Assembly (NCBI GenBank): GCA_015058575.1
Contig: SVBZ01000048.1
Span: 1-64,000 of the forward strand
Length of the DNA: 64,000 nucleotides
Source: Pseudoselenomonas ruminantium
GTDB taxonomy: Bacteria > Bacillota > Negativicutes > Selenomonadales > Selenomonadaceae
Direction: 5' to 3'
A program made the translations under genes and the position numbers. This document shows positions 13,904 to 22,910 of the stretch, piece by piece. A model generated the notes under the pieces. That model did not search any database. It was not told where the DNA came from and saw only the letters and a program-made list of their open reading frames with translations. Position 1 is the first letter of the stretch; each line of letters begins with the position of its first letter.

Positions 13904-16501
13904 ATGGAACTTACGCCGATGATGCAGCAGTATCTGGCTACGAAGGAGCAGAATCCCGGAAGTATCTTGTTCTTCCGCTTGGGCGATTTTTACGAAATGT
14001 TTTTTGACGACGCCCGGATTGTCTCCAAGGAGCTGGGCCTGACCCTTACGAGCCGCAGCGGCAATAAAGATAAAGCGCCGATGTGCGGCGTACCGTATCA
14101 TGCGGCGGAAACCTATATCAATAAGCTCGTGGGCCGTGGCTACAAAGTCGCCATTGCCGAGCAGATTGGCGATCCGAAGGCCAAGGGGCTCACGAAGCGC
14201 GAAATCATCAAGATCATCACGCCGGGCACGGTGCTTTCCGAGTCGGCTCTCAAAGACGCGCAGAACAACTATATCGCGCTGGTCTATGAGAAGAACGAAG
14301 ACATCGTGCTGGCCGGTGCCGACATCTCGACGGGTGAGTGCTTCTACGGCATCTACACGGGGGGCAACCGCCTGCAGATGCTTTTAGATGAGCTCTACCG
14401 CCTGGCGATGCCGGAGCTGCTGGTGGTGGGGCGGCCGACCTTTATGGACGCTCTCAAGGAGTTTACCGACCTGCGGCTGCCCAACTGTTCCTATACGCTG
14501 CGGGAGGAAATCTCCCGTGCCGTGGATGACCGCATCATCCAGCATTTCGATGCGGCGACGCGCCCCGATGACCAGGAGGCCCGGGAGGCTGTCGCAACGC
14601 TTCTGGACTACCTCCATGAAACGGTCATGACGGATCTTACCCATCTGAACAAGCTCACCTATCTTGATGCGTCAGAGAATCTCGTTATCGATACGTATAC
14701 GCTGCGCAATCTCGAAATCACGCGCAACCTGCGCGATGGAGGCAAGAAGGATACGCTGCTCGACGTGCTGGACTTCACCGAGACGGCCATGGGCAGCCGC
14801 CTGCTGAAGAAATGGCTGGAGTATCCGCTGCTCAATGTGCTGCCGATAAACCGCCGCCTCGATGCGGTGGAGGAGCTCACCCAGGACTTTTCCCTGCGGG
14901 GCGGCCTGCGTGCCGACTGCAAGGAAATCCACGATTTCGAGCGGCTGCTTACGCGCATCGAGGTTGGCACGGCCAATGCCCGCGACCTTATCGCGCTGAA
15001 GATTTCGCTCATGTGCCTGCCGGGCATCCAGCAGCATATGGCAAATGTCAAGTCGCAGGTGCTTGCGGAGTGCAAGGCGGGCATCCAGTCATTTGATGCC
15101 CTCGTGGACCTTTTGCAGCGCTCGATTGTCGAAGAGCCGGGCATCTCCCTGCGGGAGGGCGGCATCATCAAATCCGGCTACAACGCCGAGCTTGACGAAT
15201 ACCGCCGCATTGCCCATGACAGCAAGGCCATGCTGCAGGAAATCGAGGAGCGGGAGAAGGAAGCGACGGGCATCAAGTCGCTGAAGATTGGCTACAACAA
15301 GGTCTTCGGCTACTATATCGAGGTGCGCCACAGCGGCACGGACCTGGTGCCGGACCGCTATATCCGCAAGCAGACGCTGGCCAATGCCGAGCGCTATATC
15401 ACCGAGGAGCTCAAGGAATTTGAGACGAAAATCCTCGGTGCCCAGGAAAAGATCGTGCAGATCGAGTACAATCTGTTCACCGAAGTCCGCGAGACCATCA
15501 AGGGCCAGTTGACAGAAATCCAGGCTACGGCCCACGAGATTGCCATCGTCGATGTGCTCACGAGCCTGGCCGAGGCTGCCAGCACCTATAACTATGTGCG
15601 CCCGCGCATGACAAATGATGGCGCCATCGACATAAAGGACGGCCGCCATCCGCTGGTGGAGCGCATCTTGACGCGGGATCTCTTCGTGCCGAACGATACG
15701 CGGCTTAATCATAACGATTGCGAGATCATGCTGATTACGGGGCCGAACATGGCCGGTAAGTCGACCTATATGCGCCAGGTGGCGCTGCTTACGCTTATGG
15801 CACAGATCGGCAGCTTCATTCCGGCGCGGGAAGCATCTATCTCGCCCGTTGACCGCATTTTTACGCGCATCGGGGCCAGCGATGACCTCGTCAGCGGCCA
15901 GAGTACGTTTATGGTCGAGATGAATGAGGTGGCGCAAATCCTAAAATACGCGACCAAGGACAGCCTCGTGATCCTCGATGAGATTGGCCGCGGAACGAGC
16001 ACGTTTGATGGCATGAGTATCGCCCGCGCCGTCATCGAGCATATCGAAAGCAAGGTCCATGCCAAGACGCTCTTTGCCACGCATTACCATGAGCTCACGG
16101 ACCTCGAGGACGATAAGGTCAAGAACTTCTGCGTGGCGGTCAAGGAGCGCGGTACGCAGGTCGCTTTCCTGCGCCGCATTGTGGCAGGTTCGGCCGATAA
16201 GTCGTACGGCATCCATGTCGCACGGCTCGCTGGCCTGCCGAAGGCCGTGACAAAAAGGGCCGAGGATATCCTGGCCGCCCTGGAATCCGAGCAGGGGGCA
16301 GAGGTAGCCGCGGCGACCGCGCAGATCACAAGACCCGCGGAAAAGGCCGCTGAGGCGGACGCGATGATGGGCTCGCTGTTTGCGAGCAGCTTGAGCGACA
16401 CTTTGTTGTCACTCGATGTTATGACCATGACGCCACTTGAGGCGATGAATGAACTTTACAAACTGCAGGAGCAGGCAAAGAGGGAGGCTGGACAGGCATG
16501 A
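13904..16501 (+). CDS. mutS: DNA mismatch repair protein MutS
   Basis: An 865-residue MutS. The mismatch-binding domain has the FYEMF motif (LFFRLGDFYEMFFDDA, Phe wedge and Glu). The clamp and lever domains follow, then the ATPase with Walker A GPNMAGKST near residue 612, SGQSTFMVEMNE, Walker B LVILDEIGRGTSTFDG and the ATHYHEL switch. Normal length. A GGAGG box precedes the ATG. Its last codons overlap the mutL start by four bases (ATGA), so the two repair proteins are translationally coupled. Confidence 0.97.
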   Translation: MELTPMMQQYLATKEQNPGSILFFRLGDFYEMFFDDARIVSKELGLTLTSRSGNKDKAPMCGVPYHAAETYINKLVGRGYKVAIAEQIGDPKAKGLTKREIIKIITPGTVLSESALKDAQNNYIALVYEKNEDIVLAGADISTGECFYGIYTGGNRLQMLLDELYRLAMPELLVVGRPTFMDALKEFTDLRLPNCSYTLREEISRAVDDRIIQHFDAATRPDDQEAREAVATLLDYLHETVMTDLTHLNKLTYLDASENLVIDTYTLRNLEITRNLRDGGKKDTLLDVLDFTETAMGSRLLKKWLEYPLLNVLPINRRLDAVEELTQDFSLRGGLRADCKEIHDFERLLTRIEVGTANARDLIALKISLMCLPGIQQHMANVKSQVLAECKAGIQSFDALVDLLQRSIVEEPGISLREGGIIKSGYNAELDEYRRIAHDSKAMLQEIEEREKEATGIKSLKIGYNKVFGYYIEVRHSGTDLVPDRYIRKQTLANAERYITEELKEFETKILGAQEKIVQIEYNLFTEVRETIKGQLTEIQATAHEIAIVDVLTSLAEAASTYNYVRPRMTNDGAIDIKDGRHPLVERILTRDLFVPNDTRLNHNDCEIMLITGPNMAGKSTYMRQVALLTLMAQIGSFIPAREASISPVDRIFTRIGASDDLVSGQSTFMVEMNEVAQILKYATKDSLVILDEIGRGTSTFDGMSIARAVIEHIESKVHAKTLFATHYHELTDLEDDKVKNFCVAVKERGTQVAFLRRIVAGSADKSYGIHVARLAGLPKAVTKRAEDILAALESEQGAEVAAATAQITRPAEKAAEADAMMGSLFASSLSDTLLSLDVMTMTPLEAMNELYKLQEQAKREAGQA

Positions 16502-18489
16502 GTCTTATCCATGTTTTGGACGATAACACCATCAACAAGATTGCTGCCGGTGAGGTGGTAGAACGGCCGGCGTCGGTCATCAAAGAGCTTATAGAAAATG
16601 CGATGGATGCTGGCGCAAACCGTATCGAAGTCGAGATCATGGCCGGCGGCACCAGCTTCATGCGCGTTACGGACAACGGCAAGGGCATGAGCATGGAGGA
16701 TGCAAAACTTGCCATCCTGCGCCATGCGACGAGCAAGATCCGTGAGGTCGGCGACCTCAATACCATCGGTACGCTGGGCTTTCGCGGCGAAGCGCTGCCG
16801 ACGATTGCCTCGGTTTCGCGCTTTACGATGCTCACGCGCCAAAAGGGCGATGACCTTGGCACGCGCGTCGATATCAGCGGCGGCAAGACGCCCGATATCA
16901 TCGAGACAGGCTGTGGCCTGGGCACGACCATCAAGGTAGAAGACTTGTTTTTCAATACGCCGGCGCGCAAGAAATTCCTCAAGACGAACCACACCGAGGG
17001 CTCGAAAATCAACGACTTTATCGTCAAGCTCGCCTTGTCGCGGCCTGATATCGAGTTCCATTTCATCAACAACAACAAGGTGTCGGTCGTGACGCCGGGC
17101 AATGATAATCTGTTTGACACGATACAGGCCATCTATGGTGCAAATGTCGCGGATTCACTGCTGGCATTGAGCCTTGACAGCGAAGAAGTCAAAATCAGCG
17201 GCTATATCACGAAGCCTTCGCTGCTCAAGAGCAGCCGCGGCTGGCAGACCTATATCGTCAATGGGCGCATCATCCAGAACCGGGCGATTGCCAAAGCCAT
17301 CGACAACGCCTATAAGTCCTTGATTCCCAAGAGCGGCTTTCCGCTGGCCGTGCTGAAGATCGAGGTGCCGCAGCGCACGATTGACGTCAACGTCCATCCG
17401 CAGAAGAGCGAGATGAAATTCGAAGACGAGGGGCTTATCTTCAAGGCCGTTTACAAGGCGGTGCTTGACGCCATCCGTCCGGCGTCGGATCGCGGGCTTG
17501 GCGAAGTCGCAGCGGTTGTCGAAAAGCCGCGGCCCAACTATACGATGGAGCCGATGCACTTCGTGCCGGCAACGGAACCAGTACGGCAGGTTTCGGCAGA
17601 CCGCAGCCGTGACAGTGCGCCGCGCACGATTTACGAGGCCGTGCACCGGCCAGCCAGCCAGCCGTCGATTGGCTTTGCCGATGCCCAGGCCGAGCTCCGG
17701 CAGGCGCGGCAGCCCCATTATCCGGCGCCAGAGCCCCAGGAAAGGGTGGCAGAAGGTGCCAAGGACTTTGGCGCAGCTGACCAGTCAACATTGACAAGTC
17801 AAACGGACAAGTCAAATCTGACAAGTCAAGCTGGCTTGCCAGACTTAGGGCAGGATGGGGCGGCTGCGCCGCAGACTGACTGCGAGGCGCAGGCCCTGCT
17901 CGATGCCGAGGGGACGATTATCCCCATAGGTCAGGTTGACCTTACCTATATCATCGCGCAGGACGCCAAGGGACTCTACCTTATCGACCAGCATGCGGCT
18001 CATGAGCGCATCTTGTTCGATAAATTGTCGGCGATGGCCGATGGGATTCCTTCGCAGCAGCTTTTGGTGCATCAGCTGCTGACTTTTGACCGCAAGGAAG
18101 CCGCCCTCGTCGAGGAGAATAAGGAGCTTTTTGCAAAGCTCGGTTTCCATATGGAGCCGGCGGGGGATTTGGATTATCGCCTTATGGAAGTGCCGGCTGA
18201 TGTGCCGGTCAGCGAGGCCGAGGATATCATCCGCGAAATCCTTACGGGACTTAACGAGATGCACGAGACGACGGCCAAGGAAATCCGCCAGCACTGCCTG
18301 GCGACGACGGCCTGCCGGGCGGCTATCAAGGCTGGCGAGGAACTCAATCTGCGGCAGATGCAGATTCTCCTGGAGGAGCTTTCGCATACGCCGTTTCCGT
18401 ATACCTGCCCCCATGGACGGCCGACAATCTTGAAATTTTCCAGCGAGGATTTAGCCAAGATGTTCAAGCGGACAGGGTTTGGCTTTTGA
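16498..18489 (+). CDS. mutL: DNA mismatch repair protein MutL
   Basis: A 663-residue MutL: GHKL ATPase domain with ELIENAMDAGA, DNGKGM and GFRGEALPT; a long unstructured linker (about 330-470); and a C-terminal dimerisation/endonuclease domain with LIDQHAAHERI, ACRAAIKAGEEL and CPHGRPTI. The endonuclease motif DQHA-x2-E-x4-E ends in Asp instead of Glu here (DQHAAHERILFD). The QHCLATTACRA and CPHGRP motifs are otherwise kept, so nicking activity is still plausible. The linker contains three copies of the word GACAAGTCAA within 40 bases. Confidence 0.95.
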   Translation: MSLIHVLDDNTINKIAAGEVVERPASVIKELIENAMDAGANRIEVEIMAGGTSFMRVTDNGKGMSMEDAKLAILRHATSKIREVGDLNTIGTLGFRGEALPTIASVSRFTMLTRQKGDDLGTRVDISGGKTPDIIETGCGLGTTIKVEDLFFNTPARKKFLKTNHTEGSKINDFIVKLALSRPDIEFHFINNNKVSVVTPGNDNLFDTIQAIYGANVADSLLALSLDSEEVKISGYITKPSLLKSSRGWQTYIVNGRIIQNRAIAKAIDNAYKSLIPKSGFPLAVLKIEVPQRTIDVNVHPQKSEMKFEDEGLIFKAVYKAVLDAIRPASDRGLGEVAAVVEKPRPNYTMEPMHFVPATEPVRQVSADRSRDSAPRTIYEAVHRPASQPSIGFADAQAELRQARQPHYPAPEPQERVAEGAKDFGAADQSTLTSQTDKSNLTSQAGLPDLGQDGAAAPQTDCEAQALLDAEGTIIPIGQVDLTYIIAQDAKGLYLIDQHAAHERILFDKLSAMADGIPSQQLLVHQLLTFDRKEAALVEENKELFAKLGFHMEPAGDLDYRLMEVPADVPVSEAEDIIREILTGLNEMHETTAKEIRQHCLATTACRAAIKAGEELNLRQMQILLEELSHTPFPYTCPHGRPTILKFSSEDLAKMFKRTGFGF

Positions 18490-18503
18490 TAAAGGGAGAG
18501 ACT

Positions 18504-19307
18504 ATGACAGATAACCAACTTGCAGCGGCGGTCACGACGGCGCGTAAATGGAACGATGAGACGATCGCGCTAGCTAAGGCGACGGCGGATAAGCTCGGCA
18601 TTGCCTACGCACCGCGCCAGCGGCTTTCGGTCGATGAAGTGCGCGAACGGTATCATGTGGATTTCGTGCTCGTGGCCAAGCAGAATCTTCTGGTGCTCGA
18701 TACGCCCCAGGGAGAGCTGTTCTTCCATCCGAACATGGCCCATCTGCGGCTCAAGAATATCCGCAAGGGCGACGGCGACCGCATGGCAGAGGCCATGGAC
18801 CTAAAGCCAGGTATGTCGGTGCTTGACGGCACGTTAGGGTTTGGCGCTGACGCGATTGTCGCAAGCTTTGTGGTGGGGCCCGAGGGCAGTGTCACAGGCC
18901 TTGAGTCAGAGCCGCTTATCGAGGCCGTCGTGAGCCGCGGGCTGGCGCATTTTGAAGGCGATACCTGGCGCATTATCGAAGCCATGCGCCGTGTCAAGAC
19001 CGTCTGCACGGATTCGCTGGACTATCTGAAACGCCAGCCCGACAAGTCGGTCGATGTGGTTTACTTCGATCCGATGTTCCGCCATCCGCTGCTGGACAGC
19101 GCGAGCCTCACGCCGCTGCGCACCGTGGCCAATCACGCGGCACTTAGCCCCGAGCATATCGAAGAGGCGCGCCGCGTGGCCCGTCACCGCGTCGTGTTCA
19201 AGGAAAACGCCCGCAGCGGCGAATTTGCACGGCTCGGCTTTACGCGTATCGAAGGCGGCAAATACAGCAAAGTGCATTACGGCGTCATGGCGCTGGATGA
19301 AGAATAA
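18504..19307 (+). CDS. RsmJ-like class I SAM-dependent methyltransferase
   Basis: A 267-residue methyltransferase with motif I VLDGTLGFGADA, an acidic LESEPLIEAVVSRG motif II region and a catalytic-type DPMFRHPL. This pattern is typical of the RsmJ/PF04445 group, whose E. coli member methylates G1516 of 16S rRNA. The ATG at 18504 follows AAAGGGAGAG; an in-frame ATG 18 bases earlier, overlapping the mutL stop, is less likely. It sits 14 bases after mutL, so is probably in the same operon. The exact target is inferred. Confidence 0.75.
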   Translation: MTDNQLAAAVTTARKWNDETIALAKATADKLGIAYAPRQRLSVDEVRERYHVDFVLVAKQNLLVLDTPQGELFFHPNMAHLRLKNIRKGDGDRMAEAMDLKPGMSVLDGTLGFGADAIVASFVVGPEGSVTGLESEPLIEAVVSRGLAHFEGDTWRIIEAMRRVKTVCTDSLDYLKRQPDKSVDVVYFDPMFRHPLLDSASLTPLRTVANHAALSPEHIEEARRVARHRVVFKENARSGEFARLGFTRIEGGKYSKVHYGVMALDEE

Positions 19308-19315
19308 GTCAGCAT

Positions 19316-19358
19316 AAAACGGCTGTCCACAGGACTTACTTGTGGGCAGCCGTTTTTT
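19316..19358. terminator. Bidirectional terminator
   Basis: AAAACGGCTG (19316-19325) pairs with CAGCCGTTTT (19347-19356), extended by CCACA/TGTGG. It serves the mutL operon and the convergent permease. Confidence 0.88.
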
Positions 19359-20105
19359 ACATAGTGATGAGCACGCGGTATATCGTATAGAAGCAAGTGA
19401 AGTATAGTAGCGTGAAGATAATGCGCTTGATGATGTGCACGGGAAAGAAGCGGAAGGTCAGCTGTCCGAGCAGGATGCCGCAAGCCAGGCCTGGCAATAG
19501 ATAGATAAATTCGTGCAGGCAGGGGCAAGGCTTACGCCACCAAGTGTAAACGTCGCAAGCGAGACCAGATTGGAGAAGAAAAAGAAACCGATGGAGGTGG
19601 CACGCAGCTCGCGGGCGGATAGGGCAGTGCTCGCCAGATACATGGCCACGGGTGGCCCCGCCATACCGGTCGTCATGGCCATGATGCCAGCGGCTATGCC
19701 TGTGCGGATGGTGTTGCGCGGACAGATGCGGATCTGTTGCTGCCTGAGCTGCATGATGGCAAGCGAGACAAGCACCACGCAGCTGATGAGGATTTTGAGG
19801 TAATGGGCGGGAATGGCTGCATAGATCTGGTAGCCGAGCGGCTGTCCGATAACGGCGCCTAAGAGCAGCCAGCCGATGACTTTCCATTGGCACTCGCGAT
19901 GCAGCAGGATGGTCTGGGCGATGTTGCCGCAGGTGGCCAGCAGGATCATGATGGGGATGACAAGCTTGGGATCGTAGAAGAACATCAAAAGCGGCGCTGC
20001 GACGATGACAAGACCGAACCCTGTGATGGATTGCAGGAAAGCTGCGAGAAAGACGCAGAAAAGTGGCGCGATATGCAGTGAAAGGTTTATAAGATAGGTC
20101 TCCAT
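19357..20105 (-). pseudogene. Frameshifted TauE/SafE-type (sulfite exporter-like) permease
   Basis: The frame from 20105 encodes a typical TauE/SafE protein: SLHIAPLFCVFLAAFLQSIT, then GFGLVIVAAPLL, GAVIGQPLG and GMAGPPVAMYLAST. Near 19516 the family-like reading moves to the -1 frame, continuing HEFIYLLPGLACGILLGQ to a stop at 19357. Restoring one C in GCCCCTGCC would give a continuous protein of about 249 residues (APALHEFIYLL). So either one base was lost recently, or this is a sequencing error in a C-rich run. Without the shift the protein lacks its last helices. The family exports sulfite or organosulfonates, or is uncharacterised. Confidence 0.8.
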
Positions 20106-20272
20106 AAAATCTACACCTGCCTTGTTGTGCGTAATATATCTTCATTATACTACAGAATATGGAATCTTTTTGACTTATCAGATTCAATGAGAGTATAATG
20201 GGACTAAAGTTACAGTAATTATTTGCGGTTTTTCGTGTCTTTCTGTGTAATTCTTTCGCCAGGAGGATTTCG

Positions 20273-21643
20273 ATGTTGAAGTTCAGATCTATGCAATCTC
20301 GTTTGACAACAATATTTATCGGTATATCGTTCTTTACCATGCTTTTTTTAGGCAGCTGCGGCATTTATGGTGCTGTGCAGGAAAACAACCGTCTGATTGC
20401 GGAATTCCGCAAGGATATGGAAGAAAATGCCCAGCTGCAGCTTGAGTGGCAGACGCACTCGGCGCTGAGTGTCATCGAAAACTGCTATCAGGCGTAGGTG
20501 CGCGGCGAGCTTACACAGGAAGAGGCCATGCAGCGTGCGGCTGACCTCGTACGCAATATGCGCTATGACAACGGCAAGGGATATTTTACCATCGATACGG
20601 ACCAAGGAAAAAATGTCGTGCTGCTGGGCACAGAGGCCGAGGGCAGGCTGCGCATCGATGCCAAAGATCCCGAGGGGCGTTACTTCATCCGGGAGATGAT
20701 TCATCAGGCTAAGCTCGGTGGTGGCTTTTCTGATTTCATGTTCCCGAAGCCCGGTTTTTCGGAGCCCTTGCCTAAACGCTATTACACGCTGGAGTTTGCG
20801 CCGTATCATTGGGTGATTGGCACGGGAATCTGGCTCGATCAGATTGACCGTCGCGTAGCCCTGCGTGAGAAGGCTTTTGTCCAGAATATGAAGGAGCAGG
20901 TCATCCGCACGCTCACGGGCCTCCTCCTGCTGGAAATCCTGTTTGTGCTGCTGGCCATCTTTGTCGGGCGGCGGCTGGCCTATCCGATCATGGTGGCGAC
21001 GAAGCGCATGCGGGAACTCGGCAATGGCAAGCTTAGGATGGACAGCCAGACCGAGGTAGAGATGGAGGCGCTTGCCAAGCGCGACGATGAGTTCGGTGCC
21101 ATGAGCCGCGCCATGAATGAGATGAATCAGAAGCTCTACGACAATCAGCAGCTCATTTTGCGCATGGCGCAGAACGATGCCTTGACAGGCCTTGCCAATC
21201 GCCGTCATTTTGCGGAGTTTATCCAGAAATGTTCCGCTGATACCATGTTCACGCTGATTTCCTTGGATCTTGATCACTTCAAGCAGGTCAATGACAATTT
21301 CGGCCATCAGACGGGCGATGCGGCGCTGCTGATTTTAGCGGAAGTCTTGAAGAGCCAGTTTACCGATGCTTTGAATGTCCGCATGGGCGGCGATGAATTC
21401 CTCGTAGTGCTTACGGGAAAGGTGGATCATGCTGTGCTTGAGGAGCGGCTGCGGACGTTCATGCGGCAGCTGATCGCTGTCTATCAGCAGGATGAAGGGC
21501 TGCAGTGTTTGACCGTGAGTGCAGGCATTGCGTATGCCAAGGAACAGCCTGTACCCATTGAGGTATTGATGAACCAGAGCGATGAGGCGCTGTATGAGGC
21601 GAAAGCCTGCGGGCGTTCCTGCTACCGCGTATATCAGGAATAG
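20273..21643 (+). pseudogene. Diguanylate cyclase with cache sensor, interrupted by an amber codon
   Basis: One open frame from 20273 to 21643 is broken only by TAG at 20495-20497. The product would be a membrane receptor: N-terminal helix (residues about 10-35), extracellular single-cache domain (RYDNGKGYFTIDT, HWVIGTGIWLD), second helix LLLLEILFVLLAIFVG, HAMP-like region and a GGDEF domain (MAQNDALTGLANRRHF, RMGGDEFLVV) with an intact GGDEF signature. The inhibitory RxxD site seems absent. The TAG sits where CAG (Gln) would fit. A GTG directly after it could start a shorter, anchorless-N form, but no ribosome site is visible. Confidence 0.85.
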
Positions 21644-21660
21644 GATAAAAGCAAAAAGAC

Positions 21661-21714
21661 ACCAACAAAAATACCCGTTGACACAAAAGCGCGTCAACGG
21701 GTATTTTTGTTGGT
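21661..21714. terminator. Bidirectional terminator with 22-bp perfect stem
   Basis: 21661-21682 pairs without mismatch with 21693-21714 around the 10-base loop ACAAAAGCGC; the stem includes A and T runs on both sides. It separates the cyclase gene from the convergent peptidase. Confidence 0.9.
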
Positions 21715-21736
21715 AAAGCAAGGTCAAGCGATGCTG

Positions 21737-22879
21737 TTATTGCAGGGAAGCACCTTCCGTTACAATCTGCAGGGCCCAGCGGGCGGCATCGTAGAGATCT
21801 TTCTCTTCGATGTATTCTTCCTTCGTATGGCAGTTTTCCATGCCAACGGCGAGGACGACGGTCGGTATTCCGTATGTATTGAAGTGGTTGGCATCGGAGC
21901 CGCCGCCTGATTCTTCGAGTTTTACGGGGAAGCCGAGTTTTTCGGCAGCCTGGCTCGCAAGCTTTATGGCGGTACAGTCTTTTGTAAGCTCGTAAGGGCC
22001 GTAGTCAGGACTTACCTCGGCGGTAATCTTACAGCCGGTGGCAGCAGCGCCTGCGGTGAAGTGATCGATGATGTCCTGCGTGATCTTGGCAAGCTTTTCC
22101 TTGTTGCGGCTGCGGCTTTCGTAGTAGATGTCACAGGTGTCGGCGACAACGTTTGTGGCACTGCCGCCAACAATCTTGCCCACGTTGCAGGTGGTTTCCT
22201 CATCGATGCGGCCCTGCGGCGCATCTGCCAGCAGCTTGCCGGCGGCGATGATGGCATTGTTGCCAGATTCTGGCGCAACACCGGCATGCGCGGCCTTGCC
22301 CTGGATATGGATATGGAGCTGGTTCTTGCCCGGGGCCATGAAGGTCATGCAGCCCGGATGGTTATGGGTGTCGAGGGTGTAGCCAAAATCGGCATGCAAC
22401 AGGCTGGTGTCAAGATTCTGGGAACCGTGGACACCATTTTCCTCGGCAATCGTAAAGACAATCTGCAGCGGGCCATGCGGCAGATTTTGCTCGCGCAGCT
22501 GCCGCAAGGTTTCAAGGATGGCCGTGATGCCGGCTTTGTCATCGCCGCCGAGGATTGTCGTGCCATCGGAACGGATGATGCCGTTTTCGCGAATCGGATG
22601 CACGCCGCCACAGGGCTCGACGCAGTCCATATGGGCGGTCAGCATGATAGTCGGTAAATCGTTGTGCGCCGCATCCGAAGCTGGGAAATCAGCTACGAGA
22701 TTGCCGCAGTTGCCACCGAGTTTTTCGCCGGCGTCATCCTCGTGGACGGTGCCGCCGAGCGCTGTCAGGCGCTTGGTCAAAATATCGCCGATTTCGCGTT
22801 CGTTGCGGGTCGAGCAGCGGACTTGCACGAGTTCGAGAAATTCGTCAAGTACGCGGGCTTCATTGATTATGTCAGACAT
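21737..22879 (-). CDS. Peptidase T-like M20 family metallopeptidase
   Basis: A 380-residue M20 peptidase. Metal-binding motifs: MLTAHMDCVEPCGG (His, Asp), ILGGDDKAGI (bridging Asp), TIAEENGVHGS (catalytic Glu pair), GYTLDTHNHPG, and the C-terminal NCHTKEEYI His. A dimerisation domain lies in the middle (IQGKAAHAGVAPESGNNAI). The closest type is the PepT-like aminopeptidases of Bacillota, which cleave small peptides in the cytoplasm. It begins 31 bases after the DcuC-type transporter on the same strand, so uptake and hydrolysis may be coupled. Confidence 0.88.
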   Translation of the reverse strand: MSDIINEARVLDEFLELVQVRCSTRNEREIGDILTKRLTALGGTVHEDDAGEKLGGNCGNLVADFPASDAAHNDLPTIMLTAHMDCVEPCGGVHPIRENGIIRSDGTTILGGDDKAGITAILETLRQLREQNLPHGPLQIVFTIAEENGVHGSQNLDTSLLHADFGYTLDTHNHPGCMTFMAPGKNQLHIHIQGKAAHAGVAPESGNNAIIAAGKLLADAPQGRIDEETTCNVGKIVGGSATNVVADTCDIYYESRSRNKEKLAKITQDIIDHFTAGAAATGCKITAEVSPDYGPYELTKDCTAIKLASQAAEKLGFPVKLEESGGGSDANHFNTYGIPTVVLAVGMENCHTKEEYIEEKDLYDAARWALQIVTEGASLQ

Positions 22880-22910
22880 GAAAAAGACTTCCTTTCTAGG
22901 AGAAACTGCC

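Noticed and set aside
12482..14101. 539-codon open frame on the minus strand opposite miaB
   Set aside because: It mirrors the strongly supported miaB gene, has no ribosome site and reads as low-complexity, His/Leu/Arg-rich sequence typical of an antisense frame.
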